From the NCBI GenBank assembly GCA_035270785.1, contig DATESN010000051.1, forward strand, positions 1 through 21,923: 21,923 nt of DNA, in the 5' to 3' direction. The position numbers and the translations under genes are program-made. Shown here piece by piece: positions 6,973-14,339 of this stretch. The stretch is from DATESN01 sp035270785 (GTDB lineage Bacteria; Bacillota; Clostridia; Lachnospirales; Lachnospiraceae). The notes under the pieces were generated by a model. It saw only the letters and a list, made by a program, of their open reading frames with translations, was not told where the DNA came from and made no database searches. Within the stretch, counting starts at the first letter, position 1, and every line of letters starts with the position of its first letter.

Positions 6973-7452
6973 TTAAAGAGGTTTTGCTCCTGCTTTTTCT
7001 TGCATTTTTTCAACAAACTTTTTATATCTGCTCTTTTTCTTTGCAGGTCCACCCTTTGTTGTAATATTACCCCGAAGGCCTTTTACTTCACTAATGTAAA
7101 TGCCACTAATTACGGCTTTTACTTCTTTCTTCACAGGGATAGAATCAAAAATTGCTGCGTCACATACCAAAGATAAGATTTGAGGTCCGATTTTTGCTTT
7201 CACAATAGGAAGTTTAGAGCGACGCATTAGCTTAGGTGTTTGGTCTAAAACTGCTTGTGGAAGTCCAGAGTCTTTCATCTTTAATTTTTTCTTATCAATA
7301 ATAAGCATTGATACAACTTGTTTATTAGCCTCAATTTGTGCTTTTTGCTCTGATTGTTTCTTCTGAGCTTTTCTTCCAACAAAGAATAGTACAATAAAAG
7401 CAACTAAAACGACTGCTAATATAATTAATAATACGGTAAAAAATGTATTCAT
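6973..7452 (-). CDS. Membrane-anchored basic protein of unknown function
   Basis: The 159 residues begin with one hydrophobic helix (about 3-26, FFTVLLIILAVVLVAFIVLF). A Lys/Gln-rich linker (27-45) and a soluble domain (about 46-130) follow, containing VSMLIIDKKKLKMKDSGLP and LPIVKAKIGPQILSLVCD. The tail (135-159) is very basic and may bind nucleic acid or lipid. The positive-inside rule places the domain in the cytoplasm. I recall similar unnamed proteins in Lachnospiraceae but cannot give a function. AGGAGG lies 8-9 bases before the ATG. It is a single gene, convergent with the DUF1934 gene and divergent from cls. Confidence 0.85.
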   Translation of the reverse strand: MNTFFTVLLIILAVVLVAFIVLFFVGRKAQKKQSEQKAQIEANKQVVSMLIIDKKKLKMKDSGLPQAVLDQTPKLMRRSKLPIVKAKIGPQILSLVCDAAIFDSIPVKKEVKAVISGIYISEVKGLRGNITTKGGPAKKKSRYKKFVEKMQEKAGAKPL

Positions 7453-7538
7453 AAATACCCTCCTAAAATTAGTGATATAGCAGACAATATTGTATCATTC
7501 TTTAGATAAAAGTGCAAGAAATTCTAAAGAGTCCCGTG

Positions 7539-7567
7539 TTGAATTATAAAAGTGTTTGTTATATAAT
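7539..7567 (+). promoter_or_regulatory. Sigma-A promoter of the cardiolipin synthase gene
   Basis: TTGAAT (7539-7544) and TATAAT (7562-7567) are separated by exactly 17 bases. The predicted leader runs from about 7574. It ends in a small perfect hairpin, TGCATG (7617-7622) and CATGCA (7629-7634), which overlaps the first possible ATG of cls. Confidence 0.75.
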
Positions 7568-7629
7568 AGTTGAGTAGATAAATGATGTTAAAAGAGGCTT
7601 TCAACAACTGAATTTATGCATGTTTTAGC

Positions 7630-9120
7630 ATGCAGATGGGTATGAAAATGGAATTTATAACGCAAGGGTTTTTTAAATCAGTACAATTTTTCTTAAATAA
7701 TATTGTGTTTATAAACATCTTATTATCAATTATAGTTGTATTTTTTCAGCGAAAGGAACCAACCTCAGTATGGGCTTGGCTCCTAATTCTATATGCCATT
7801 CCTATTTTAGGATTCCTATTTTACGTGTTATTGGGGATGGATTTTCACAAGAATAAAATGTTTCGAACCAAAGAAATTGAAGACAGATTAAATGAAGCCA
7901 TTCGTAAACAGGAAAGAAGCATCATTAATCATGAACTAGGGAAAGAAGATCCGCAGATTACTCCCTTTTCAGATTTGATTATGTATAACCTTGAGAGTAA
8001 TGGTTCTGTTTTGACGGATAATAATGATATGATTATATATATAGATGGAAATGAAAAGTTTGAAGCATTAATAGAAGATATTAGACAGGCACAAAGCTAT
8101 ATCTTTATTCAATATTATATTATTCGTAATGACGTTTTATTTAACCGAATCAAGGACGAACTTTTAAAAAAGGTGAATAGTGGAGTTGAGGTTAAGATTC
8201 TTTATGACGGAATGGGATGTCGTAACGTTTCGAAAAGTTATTGGAAGAAATTAAATATGCAAGGAATTGAAACCGCTGAATTCTTCCCAGCAACGCTACG
8301 TAGGTTGCATCTACGTATGAATTATCGTAATCATAGAAAAATTGTTGTAATAGATGGTAAGATTGGATACGTTGGTGGTTATAATATTGGTAAGGAATAC
8401 ATTGGTTTAGATAAAAAGTTCGGATATTGGCGGGATACGCATTTGCGTTTACAAGGCACTGCAGTTCATGATTTATTTATGCATTTTGTATTAGATTGGA
8501 ACTACTCAGCAGGTGAAAATTTATTTACAAAGAAAAAATATAATCCTCCGGTATTTGATTCGCCACCTGGAAATTGTGAAATACAGATTATAGCCAGTGG
8601 ACCAGATTCCATGGATCAACATATTCGCAATAACTATTTAAGATTGATATCAAAAGCGGAAAAGAGTATTTTTATACAAACACCCTATTTTATTCCAGAT
8701 GATGCTATTTTAAGTGCATTGATTATTGCTTGCCACTCGGGAATTGACGTAAATGTTATGATTCCTTGTAAGCCAGATCATCCTTTTGTATATTGGGCAA
8801 CGTATTCTCATGTAGGGGATTTGGTAATGGCAGGGGCAAAATGCTACACCTATAACAATGGGTTCTTGCATTCTAAGGGACTTATGATAGATGGAAAGGT
8901 TCTTTGCTACGGAACAGCAAATATGGATATTCGAAGCTTTAAATTAAACTTTGAAGTGAATGCAATTGTTTATAATGAGGAAGAAACGAAGAAGATGCAA
9001 TCTATTTTCTATGAAGATTTAAAGTATTGTAAACGGATAACAAAAGGGATTTATACTCAACGTTCCCTAAAAATAAGAGTTAAGGAACAATTTTGCAGAT
9101 TGTTGTCACCTATTTTATAA
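7630..9120 (+). CDS. cls: Cardiolipin synthase (phospholipase D superfamily)
   Basis: This 496-residue membrane enzyme condenses two phosphatidylglycerols to cardiolipin and glycerol. Two N-terminal membrane helices (about 22-40 and 48-68) carry the family's PxSxWAWLL-like segment, here PTSVWAWLLILYAIPILGF. Two HKD motifs follow: HRK at 235-237 with Asp242, then NIGKEYIG, and HSK at 414-416 with Asp421 and the NMDIRSF element. The start is uncertain. ATGs at 7630, 7636, 7642 and 7648 are all in frame, none has a strong ribosome site, and the first lies in a hairpin; 7648 gives the most typical N-terminus (MEF). It is a single gene with its own promoter; no terminator was seen. Confidence 0.95.
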   Translation: MQMGMKMEFITQGFFKSVQFFLNNIVFINILLSIIVVFFQRKEPTSVWAWLLILYAIPILGFLFYVLLGMDFHKNKMFRTKEIEDRLNEAIRKQERSIINHELGKEDPQITPFSDLIMYNLESNGSVLTDNNDMIIYIDGNEKFEALIEDIRQAQSYIFIQYYIIRNDVLFNRIKDELLKKVNSGVEVKILYDGMGCRNVSKSYWKKLNMQGIETAEFFPATLRRLHLRMNYRNHRKIVVIDGKIGYVGGYNIGKEYIGLDKKFGYWRDTHLRLQGTAVHDLFMHFVLDWNYSAGENLFTKKKYNPPVFDSPPGNCEIQIIASGPDSMDQHIRNNYLRLISKAEKSIFIQTPYFIPDDAILSALIIACHSGIDVNVMIPCKPDHPFVYWATYSHVGDLVMAGAKCYTYNNGFLHSKGLMIDGKVLCYGTANMDIRSFKLNFEVNAIVYNEEETKKMQSIFYEDLKYCKRITKGIYTQRSLKIRVKEQFCRLLSPIL

Positions 9121-9159
9121 GAATAAATTGTGAAATATCTGTTAAATGTAAAGAACTAC

Positions 9160-9188
9160 TTTAAATATCGCTAGAAATGTGATATAAA
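9160..9188 (+). promoter_or_regulatory. Probable sigma-A promoter of the FKBP-like lipoprotein gene
   Basis: TTTAAA (9160-9165) and TATAAA (9183-9188) are separated by 17 bases. The predicted transcript starts near 9195 and would include both candidate start codons of the downstream gene. Confidence 0.6.
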
Positions 9189-9263
9189 TTATATGTTGCT
9201 GTATTTTTCAGGTGACTTTCTATGTTAAAAAGAGGCCTGCTTGATACAGGGGAATGGAGAATT

Positions 9264-10343
9264 ATGAAAAGAAAAATCGCTTTATTACTAACTGCAGTAA
9301 TGGTGCTTAGTGCACTGACAGGCTGCGGGAAGAAAACAACAACAGAAACAGAGACTACAGTTTTGGCGGACCTTGATACATCTAAATATGTAACATTAGC
9401 TGAATATAAAGGAATAGAAGTAGAAGCTAAATTAGAAAAGATTACAGAAGTTGCGATTACAGATTATATTAACACAAATATGCTTAGTACCTATGCGATT
9501 GCTTTAGAATCAGCAGAAGGAACTGTCCAAAGCGGCGATAGCGTCAGTTATAATTGCGTTGGTAAGGTAGACGGAGTAGCATTTAAAGGTGGTAGTTCAG
9601 GAGATGAAGATTGGGTTACTGTCATTGGATCTAATCAAACTATAGATGGATTTGAAGACGGATTTATTGGTATGAAAGTGGGAGAGACAAAAGATATCAT
9701 TACTACTTTTCCAGCAGATTATGGCGTAGAAGAATTAAATGGGAAAGAGGCGGTATTTACAGTAACAGTAAATAAAATCTCTAGAACAACTTATCCAGAA
9801 CTTACGGATGAGATTCTAAAAGAAATTGAATCGACATATGCCACCGTAGGGGAATGCAGAGCAGGAGTAAAAGTTACACTAGAGGAAGCAGCACAAGCTA
9901 CTTATGAAAGTGAAATTCAAGCGAAAGTGATGTCTGCCATCTTAGCAGCAAGCGAATTCCAAGATCCACCACAATTTTTAATCAACCAAGGTGTAAAAAA
10001 TTTAAAAGACAATATTAATTATTATGCAACTATGTACAACTTATCATTTGCTGATTTTCTTACAAATTACTATGGTATGACAGAAGAACAATTTAATATA
10101 AATGCAAAAGAAACAGCGATAGCTAGTGCAAAACAAGCTATCACAGTAGAAGCGATTGCAGATGCGGAAGGAATCACTGTAACTGACGAAGAGATTACAG
10201 AAGCAACAACAACTGACGCAACTACTTATGGATATGCAAGTTCGGAAGAAATGCTAGCGGATGTAGGTAAAGATGCATACAGAGATTATATGGTTAGCAA
10301 GAAAGTTTTAACTTTATTAATTGAAAATGCAATTATTAAATAA
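9264..10343 (+). CDS. FKBP-type peptidyl-prolyl isomerase lipoprotein, trigger-factor-like
   Basis: From ATG 9264 the 359-residue product starts with a lipoprotein signal: MKRK, a hydrophobic core and the lipobox LTGC with Cys21. A Thr/Glu-rich linker follows. Residues about 88-173 form an FKBP domain (QSGDSVSYNCVGKVDGVAF, IDGFEDGFIGMKVGE, FPADYGVEELNGKEAVFTV), like the middle domain of trigger factor. The remaining helical region (about 178-355) resembles the trigger-factor C-terminal chaperone domain. The ribosome-binding N-terminal domain is absent. It probably folds secreted proteins on the outer face of the membrane, in the role of PrsA. An in-frame ATG at 9222 also has an AGGTGA site, but its 14 extra residues would spoil the signal peptide, so 9264 is preferred. 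Confidence 0.9.
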   Translation: MKRKIALLLTAVMVLSALTGCGKKTTTETETTVLADLDTSKYVTLAEYKGIEVEAKLEKITEVAITDYINTNMLSTYAIALESAEGTVQSGDSVSYNCVGKVDGVAFKGGSSGDEDWVTVIGSNQTIDGFEDGFIGMKVGETKDIITTFPADYGVEELNGKEAVFTVTVNKISRTTYPELTDEILKEIESTYATVGECRAGVKVTLEEAAQATYESEIQAKVMSAILAASEFQDPPQFLINQGVKNLKDNINYYATMYNLSFADFLTNYYGMTEEQFNINAKETAIASAKQAITVEAIADAEGITVTDEEITEATTTDATTYGYASSEEMLADVGKDAYRDYMVSKKVLTLLIENAIIK

Positions 10344-10367
10344 TGTTTGATAATTAGTAATAAGTGA

Positions 10368-10398
10368 GACCCCAGTAGATTTCTACTGGGGTCTTTTT
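10368..10398 (+). terminator. Rho-independent terminator after the FKBP-like gene
   Basis: GACCCCAGTAGA (10368-10379) and TCTACTGGGGTC (10382-10393) form a perfect 12-bp stem followed by TTTTT. The T run touches the stop codon of the convergent murE-type gene. The opposite strand has no T run, so it acts mainly on the plus strand. Confidence 0.95.
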
Positions 10399-11881
10399 AG
10401 TGGATACTTTTTTCTTTACTATATTGTTCTACAACTTCTTTTTCACAAAAATAATACTTTTTACCTTTTATTTCTTGGTAGTCCTCATGCCCTTTCCCTA
10501 ATAATATAATAATATCTCCTTCTTTAGCATGGTCCATACTATAATGAATGGCTTCGGTTCGATCTAATATTTCTACATAGTTACCATTACTTTTAGCCAG
10601 GCCTACTTTAATATCATTATTAATATCTGCAACTTCTTCATTTCTTGAATTATCACAAGTTAAAATAGATAGGTCTGCCATCTTGCCACATAACTCTCCC
10701 ATGGCATAACGTCTTAACTTAGAACGATTACCGCCGCCACCATAAACACAAATAATACGATTTGGTTTATAATCCAATATGGTTGTAAGAAGACTTTCAA
10801 CACTAGCTTCGTTATGTGCATAATCAATCATCATAGTATAATTTTCTGCCACTGGAAGAATTTCTACACGACCGCGCACCTGGGAAGTAGAAAGGGAAAG
10901 TAGCATGGTATCTTCCTGTATTCCTAAGCTGTTACATACTAACAGTGCAGCTAACGAATTGTATACACTAAAGATACCAGGAGTTGCTAATTGAATTGTT
11001 CTATTTATAACACCAGTTGTCTGATAGGTTACACCCAGTAAACCTGGACGTCGTACTAATTCAAGGTTATGCCCTTGTAAATCAGCGGTATGCCCTAAGC
11101 CAAAGGTTTTAATCTCACAGGTATGATCTTTGATTGCTCCTTCATAACTTGGATCATCAGAATTAATGATTCCCAACTTGCATTGTTTAAATAATAAACT
11201 TTTACAGTAGAGATATTCTTCCATGGAGGCATGTTCATCTGGACCAATGTGATCAGATGAAAAATTAGTAAACACACCAATATCAAAGGTAAAACCATCC
11301 ACACGATTCATTTTCAAACCTTGGCTTGAAACTTCCATCACACAATAAGTACAACCAGCTTCTACCATCTCTGAAAAAAGTCTTTGCAATTCAAAGCTTT
11401 CAGGAGTTGTATTTGCAGTCTTTTGCTTGATTCCATCAATGACGGCACCAATTGTCCCAATGACACCTACTTTTGCACCAGATTGTTCTAAAATAGATTG
11501 AATCATATAAGAGGTAGTCGTCTTACCTTTTGTTCCAGTAAGGCCTATGGTGGTTAATTTCTTAGCAGGATTCCCAAAATAAGCCGCAGCCATATAGGCT
11601 AGGGCATTTCTTGAATGATCAACGCGTACCACAGTAATATTTTTTTCCTTTAATAAAGGAAGAAACTCAGGGATGTCCTTCTCTACGACAATACTACGAG
11701 CCCCTCCCTGAATAACATCTGGAATTAGATCATGGGAATCCCTAGTACTCCCTTGAATACATACAAAAATACAACCCTCCGAGACTTTTCGGGAATCATA
11801 AACGACTTCAGTGATTGCTACATGATCATCACCGGATATAATAGTATAATTTATTTCTTTTAACAGTACTTTAATTGTCAT
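10397..11881 (-). CDS. murE: MurE-type UDP-MurNAc-tripeptide ligase with variant specificity motif
   Basis: This 494-residue Mur ligase has the usual three domains. ATP loop GLTGTKGKTTTS lies at 113-124, the UDP-MurNAc part NTTPES at 157-162, the likely carbamylated Lys227 in LYCKSLLF, then VRGRVE, DYAHN (353-357), GGGGNRSKLRR (381-391) and KGHED (463-467). MurE ligases add the third amino acid, meso-DAP in most clostridia. The DNPR motif that contacts the DAP carboxylate reads DNSR (410-413), and DYAHTPD reads DYAHNEA. It may be the main MurE or a diverged paralogue. It lies 33 bases after dapF, which favours a DAP-like substrate. The ribosome site is weak (GGAA), suggesting coupling to dapF. 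Confidence 0.88.
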   Translation of the reverse strand: MTIKVLLKEINYTIISGDDHVAITEVVYDSRKVSEGCIFVCIQGSTRDSHDLIPDVIQGGARSIVVEKDIPEFLPLLKEKNITVVRVDHSRNALAYMAAAYFGNPAKKLTTIGLTGTKGKTTTSYMIQSILEQSGAKVGVIGTIGAVIDGIKQKTANTTPESFELQRLFSEMVEAGCTYCVMEVSSQGLKMNRVDGFTFDIGVFTNFSSDHIGPDEHASMEEYLYCKSLLFKQCKLGIINSDDPSYEGAIKDHTCEIKTFGLGHTADLQGHNLELVRRPGLLGVTYQTTGVINRTIQLATPGIFSVYNSLAALLVCNSLGIQEDTMLLSLSTSQVRGRVEILPVAENYTMMIDYAHNEASVESLLTTILDYKPNRIICVYGGGGNRSKLRRYAMGELCGKMADLSILTCDNSRNEEVADINNDIKVGLAKSNGNYVEILDRTEAIHYSMDHAKEGDIIILLGKGHEDYQEIKGKKYYFCEKEVVEQYSKEKSIH

Positions 11882-11914
11882 TTCAGTTCCAATCTGTATA
11901 AATGATATTGTTTT

Positions 11915-12772
11915 TTAAGAAAAGATATGGCCTACTTCAATTTCTGATTCAAAAACGGTGTGGGAGGGACCTGTCATAAGAACGTGACCCGTAGCTTCAT
12001 CCCATTTTATTAAAAGTGGACCACCAATTTGTTGAACCGTAACAACTCTATCACACATGCCTTGTAAAATAGCAGCTACAACTGCTGTACAGCAACCTGT
12101 TCCACAACCTATTGTTTCACCAGTACCCCGTTCCCATTCACGAATTTTTAGGGAATCTCGTGAGATAAATTGAGCAAAGGTAACATTGGTCTTATTTGGA
12201 AAGAGACTGGTATCATATTCTAATTCTTTACCATAGGTAGCAACATCAAACTGATCCACATCATCTATAAAGGCAACGATGTGTGGGTTTCCCCATGAAA
12301 TAGCAGTGATAAAAAAGGTTTTATCCAAAATAGTAACAGGTTGATTAATAAATTGAGCCATCGGAGTATTCACTGGAATGATGCTTGCATCAAGACGAGG
12401 AGCTCCTATATCAGCACAAATGTTAATGGCCCTTCCGTCTTCTATAGTAAGGTGCAATTTTTGAAGACCTCCCAAGGTTTCAATGATAAGATCTTCTTTA
12501 TCCGTCATTTTATGATCGTAAACATATTTCCCAACACTACGAAGTGCATTTCCACACATTTCACCCTCTGTACCATCTGGATTAAACATTCTCATACGAA
12601 AATCTGCAATTGTGGAATCACAGATAAGAACCATTCCATCAGACCCAATGGCAAAATGTCGGTCACTTACAAACTTTGCTAATTCATTTTCGTTGGTGAT
12701 AGGTTGGTCAATAGCATTAATATATACATAATCATTGCCATAAGCCTGCATCTTCGTAAATTTGATTTTCAT
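11915..12772 (-). CDS. dapF: Diaminopimelate epimerase
   Basis: DapF converts LL- to meso-diaminopimelate for lysine and peptidoglycan. Both catalytic cysteines are visible in context: GEMCGNALRS and ETIGCGTGCCTA. Other landmarks are the N-terminal FTKMQAYGNDYVYI, FRMRMFNPDGTEGE and SWGNPHIV. I chose ATG 12772, which begins MKIKFTKM and has GGGA about 8 bases upstream. A GTG at 12784 would add four residues but has its purine run too close. From the ATG the protein has 285 residues, normal for the family. It is the middle gene of a PLP enzyme, dapF, murE operon; the upstream stop lies about 24 bases before this ATG. Confidence 0.96.
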   Translation of the reverse strand: MKIKFTKMQAYGNDYVYINAIDQPITNENELAKFVSDRHFAIGSDGMVLICDSTIADFRMRMFNPDGTEGEMCGNALRSVGKYVYDHKMTDKEDLIIETLGGLQKLHLTIEDGRAINICADIGAPRLDASIIPVNTPMAQFINQPVTILDKTFFITAISWGNPHIVAFIDDVDQFDVATYGKELEYDTSLFPNKTNVTFAQFISRDSLKIREWERGTGETIGCGTGCCTAVVAAILQGMCDRVVTVQQIGGPLLIKWDEATGHVLMTGPSHTVFESEIEVGHIFS

Positions 12773-12796
12773 ATAAATTCCCACTTCCCTAGTACT

Positions 12797-13978
12797 TTAG
12801 CCATTAATAGCTTGATTTAGATCATTAATAATATCATCAGGATGTTCTAACCCAACGGATAAGCGTAAAAACGTCTCAGTAATTCCAAGTTTTTGTCTGG
12901 TCTCTTCTTTTAAGGATTCATGAGTTTGGGTTCTTGGGTAGGTAATTAACGTTTCCGTTCCCCCTAAGCTTTCTGCAAACATAATCATATCAACACTGGA
13001 TAATATCTTTTCCACAGTTTCAAAACAATCTACATTGAAAGAAATCATACCGCCAAAGCCGGAAGTTTGTTTTTTTGTAATAGCATAATCCTTATGATCT
13101 TCAAAACCTACATAGAATACTTTTGTAACCTTTTCTTGGGTACGAAGCCATGCAGCTACTTTTATCGCATTTTCATTGTGTCGATCCATACGAATCTGTA
13201 AAGTCTTTAAACCACGGATTAATAGCCAAGAATCTAGTGGGGCTAATCCGTTACCATGAGATTTTAACTGAAGTCTCATATGGTCAGCTAATTCCTGGGT
13301 GTTAACTACAACGATTCCTGCAATACTATCATTGTGTCCTCCAATAAATTTGGTTGCACTGTGCACAACAGCGTCAGCACCAAGAGAAAGAGGCTTTTGA
13401 AAATAGGGAGTTAAAAAAGTATTATCAACAATAGTAAGGGCACCAATTGATTTGGCTAATGTTGAAATAGCTTCAATGTCTGCAACTTTCATCATGGGAT
13501 TGGTAGGTGTTTCGATAAAAAGGATTCTTGTATGATCTGTCATTTGTGCTCTTACTGCATCTAAGTCACACATATCAACATACGTAAAAGTAGCACCATA
13601 CTTTGTAAAGATATCTTCTCCTATACGGTAAGTTCCACCATAAATATCATCGGATAATAAAACATGATCCCCAGGATTAAGCAAGGTGAAAAGAGCCATA
13701 TTAGCTGCTTGACCACTAGAAAGAGCAAATCCTTCCAGGCCTCCTTCTAAAATAGCCATGGTTCGTTCTAATTCTTGTCTGGTTGGATTCTGTAATCTTG
13801 TGTAATCAAAACCAGTGGATTGACCTAGTCCTTTATGGCGAAAAGTAGAAGTTTGATAAATTGGGAAACTCACAGCACCTGTTATAGGGTCGTTGCCTAG
13901 TGCACCATGAATTGCTTTGGATTCAAAGTGTAAATCCTCTTTTCTACTATAATCATTGTAATTACTAAAATTTTTCAT
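12797..13978 (-). CDS. Cys/Met-metabolism PLP enzyme (cystathionine gamma-synthase or lyase type)
   Basis: This 393-residue fold-type I PLP enzyme belongs to the cystathionine gamma-synthase, gamma-lyase and beta-lyase group. Visible landmarks are DYTRLQNPTRQELE (58-71), ALSSGQAANMA (85-95), the Tyr of DDIYGGTYR (110-118), ETPTNPMMKV (156-165), DNTFLTPYFQKPL (185-197) and the PLP Lys210 in HSATKFIGGHND (206-217). Near the C-terminus SLGGTETLITYPRTQTHES binds the substrate carboxylate. Sequence alone does not separate synthase, lyase and related activities. AAGGGAG precedes the ATG. It is the first gene of the operon with dapF and murE, so a link between sulfur amino acids and the wall diamino acid is possible. 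Confidence 0.92.
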   Translation of the reverse strand: MKNFSNYNDYSRKEDLHFESKAIHGALGNDPITGAVSFPIYQTSTFRHKGLGQSTGFDYTRLQNPTRQELERTMAILEGGLEGFALSSGQAANMALFTLLNPGDHVLLSDDIYGGTYRIGEDIFTKYGATFTYVDMCDLDAVRAQMTDHTRILFIETPTNPMMKVADIEAISTLAKSIGALTIVDNTFLTPYFQKPLSLGADAVVHSATKFIGGHNDSIAGIVVVNTQELADHMRLQLKSHGNGLAPLDSWLLIRGLKTLQIRMDRHNENAIKVAAWLRTQEKVTKVFYVGFEDHKDYAITKKQTSGFGGMISFNVDCFETVEKILSSVDMIMFAESLGGTETLITYPRTQTHESLKEETRQKLGITETFLRLSVGLEHPDDIINDLNQAING

Positions 13979-14049
13979 TGATACTCCCTTCTCTATGCTT
14001 TTTGCATACGAACAGTTTTCACTTTCATCAAAAAATGATTTATATAAAA

Positions 14050-14070
14050 TGTAAATCCCGTAGGAAATAG
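14050..14070 (-). promoter_or_regulatory. Possible sulfur-regulator (CymR/Rrf2-like) site in the PLP-enzyme leader
   Basis: On the minus strand the leader contains ATTTCCTACGGGATTTAC, a partial palindrome (TTTCC, TACG, GGGA). It recalls CymR-type operators of Firmicute cysteine and methionine genes. It lies about 40-55 bases downstream of the predicted transcription start. The match is from memory of the motif and is only suggestive. Confidence 0.35.
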
Positions 14071-14111
14071 AGCGATTCTACTGTAGTCTTACTATGTTCA
14101 AATTATTCATA

Positions 14112-14140
14112 ATTATAATCTATCTGCAATATAGTGTCAA
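14112..14140 (-). promoter_or_regulatory. Consensus sigma-A promoter of the PLP enzyme-dapF-murE operon
   Basis: On the minus strand TTGACA (14140-14135) and TATAAT (14117-14112) both match the consensus exactly and are separated by exactly 17 bases. Transcription should start near 14105, giving a leader of about 127 bases before the ATG at 13978. A small hairpin (TATGC, AAAAA, GCATA at 14008-13994) sits just before the ribosome site. Confidence 0.88.
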
Positions 14141-14196
14141 CAACGGCCATGAACTCACAGGAGTGAACACAACGGCCATGAACTCACAGGAGTGAA
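14141..14196. repeat. 29-bp-period direct repeat, two copies
   Basis: The 27-base sequence starting CAACGGCCATGAACTCACAG occurs at 14141 and again at 14170, identical over 27 bases with a 29-base period. Each copy contains a complete six-codon frame ATG AAC TCA CAG GAG TGA on the plus strand. The array abuts the -35 box of the minus-strand operon and lies about 80 bases before the -35 of the plus-strand GGDEF gene. Confidence 0.9.
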
Positions 14197-14217
14197 TCTA
14201 TTTTAAGGAATGGATAT

Positions 14218-14280
14218 ATATCTACTTTATAGAATAGATATCGTATGGATATCGTATATCTACTTTAAAATAGATATCGT
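14218..14280. repeat. Pair of near-identical palindromic repeats upstream of the GGDEF-like gene
   Basis: Copy A (14218-14244, 27 bases) and copy B (14256-14280, 25 bases) both start ATATCTACTTTA, end ATAGATATCGT and differ by a two-base indel. Each can fold, ATATCTA pairing with TAGATAT. An extra GATATCGT lies between them. They end at the -35 box of the next promoter, a position suited to regulator binding. Confidence 0.8.
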
Positions 14281-14308
14281 TGCAATTGCAATAAAATTAA
14301 ACTATAAT
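14280..14308 (+). promoter_or_regulatory. Sigma-A promoter of the GGDEF-like gene
   Basis: TTGCAA (14280-14285) and TATAAT (14303-14308) are separated by exactly 17 bases. The predicted start is near 14315, about 25 bases before the ATG, leaving room for the GAGG ribosome site. Confidence 0.8.
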
Positions 14309-14339
14309 ATCATGTATATGTGGAAAAAGAGGTAATTAT

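Noticed and set aside
7616..7645. Possible nine-codon leader peptide before cls
   Set aside because: The purine-rich GAGG is about 20 bases from its ATG, too far for initiation, and the frame has no repeated codon that would suggest attenuation.
14141..14280. CRISPR array in the repeat-rich intergenic region
   Set aside because: There are only two copies of each repeat, the 29-base period leaves no spacer, and no cas genes are nearby.
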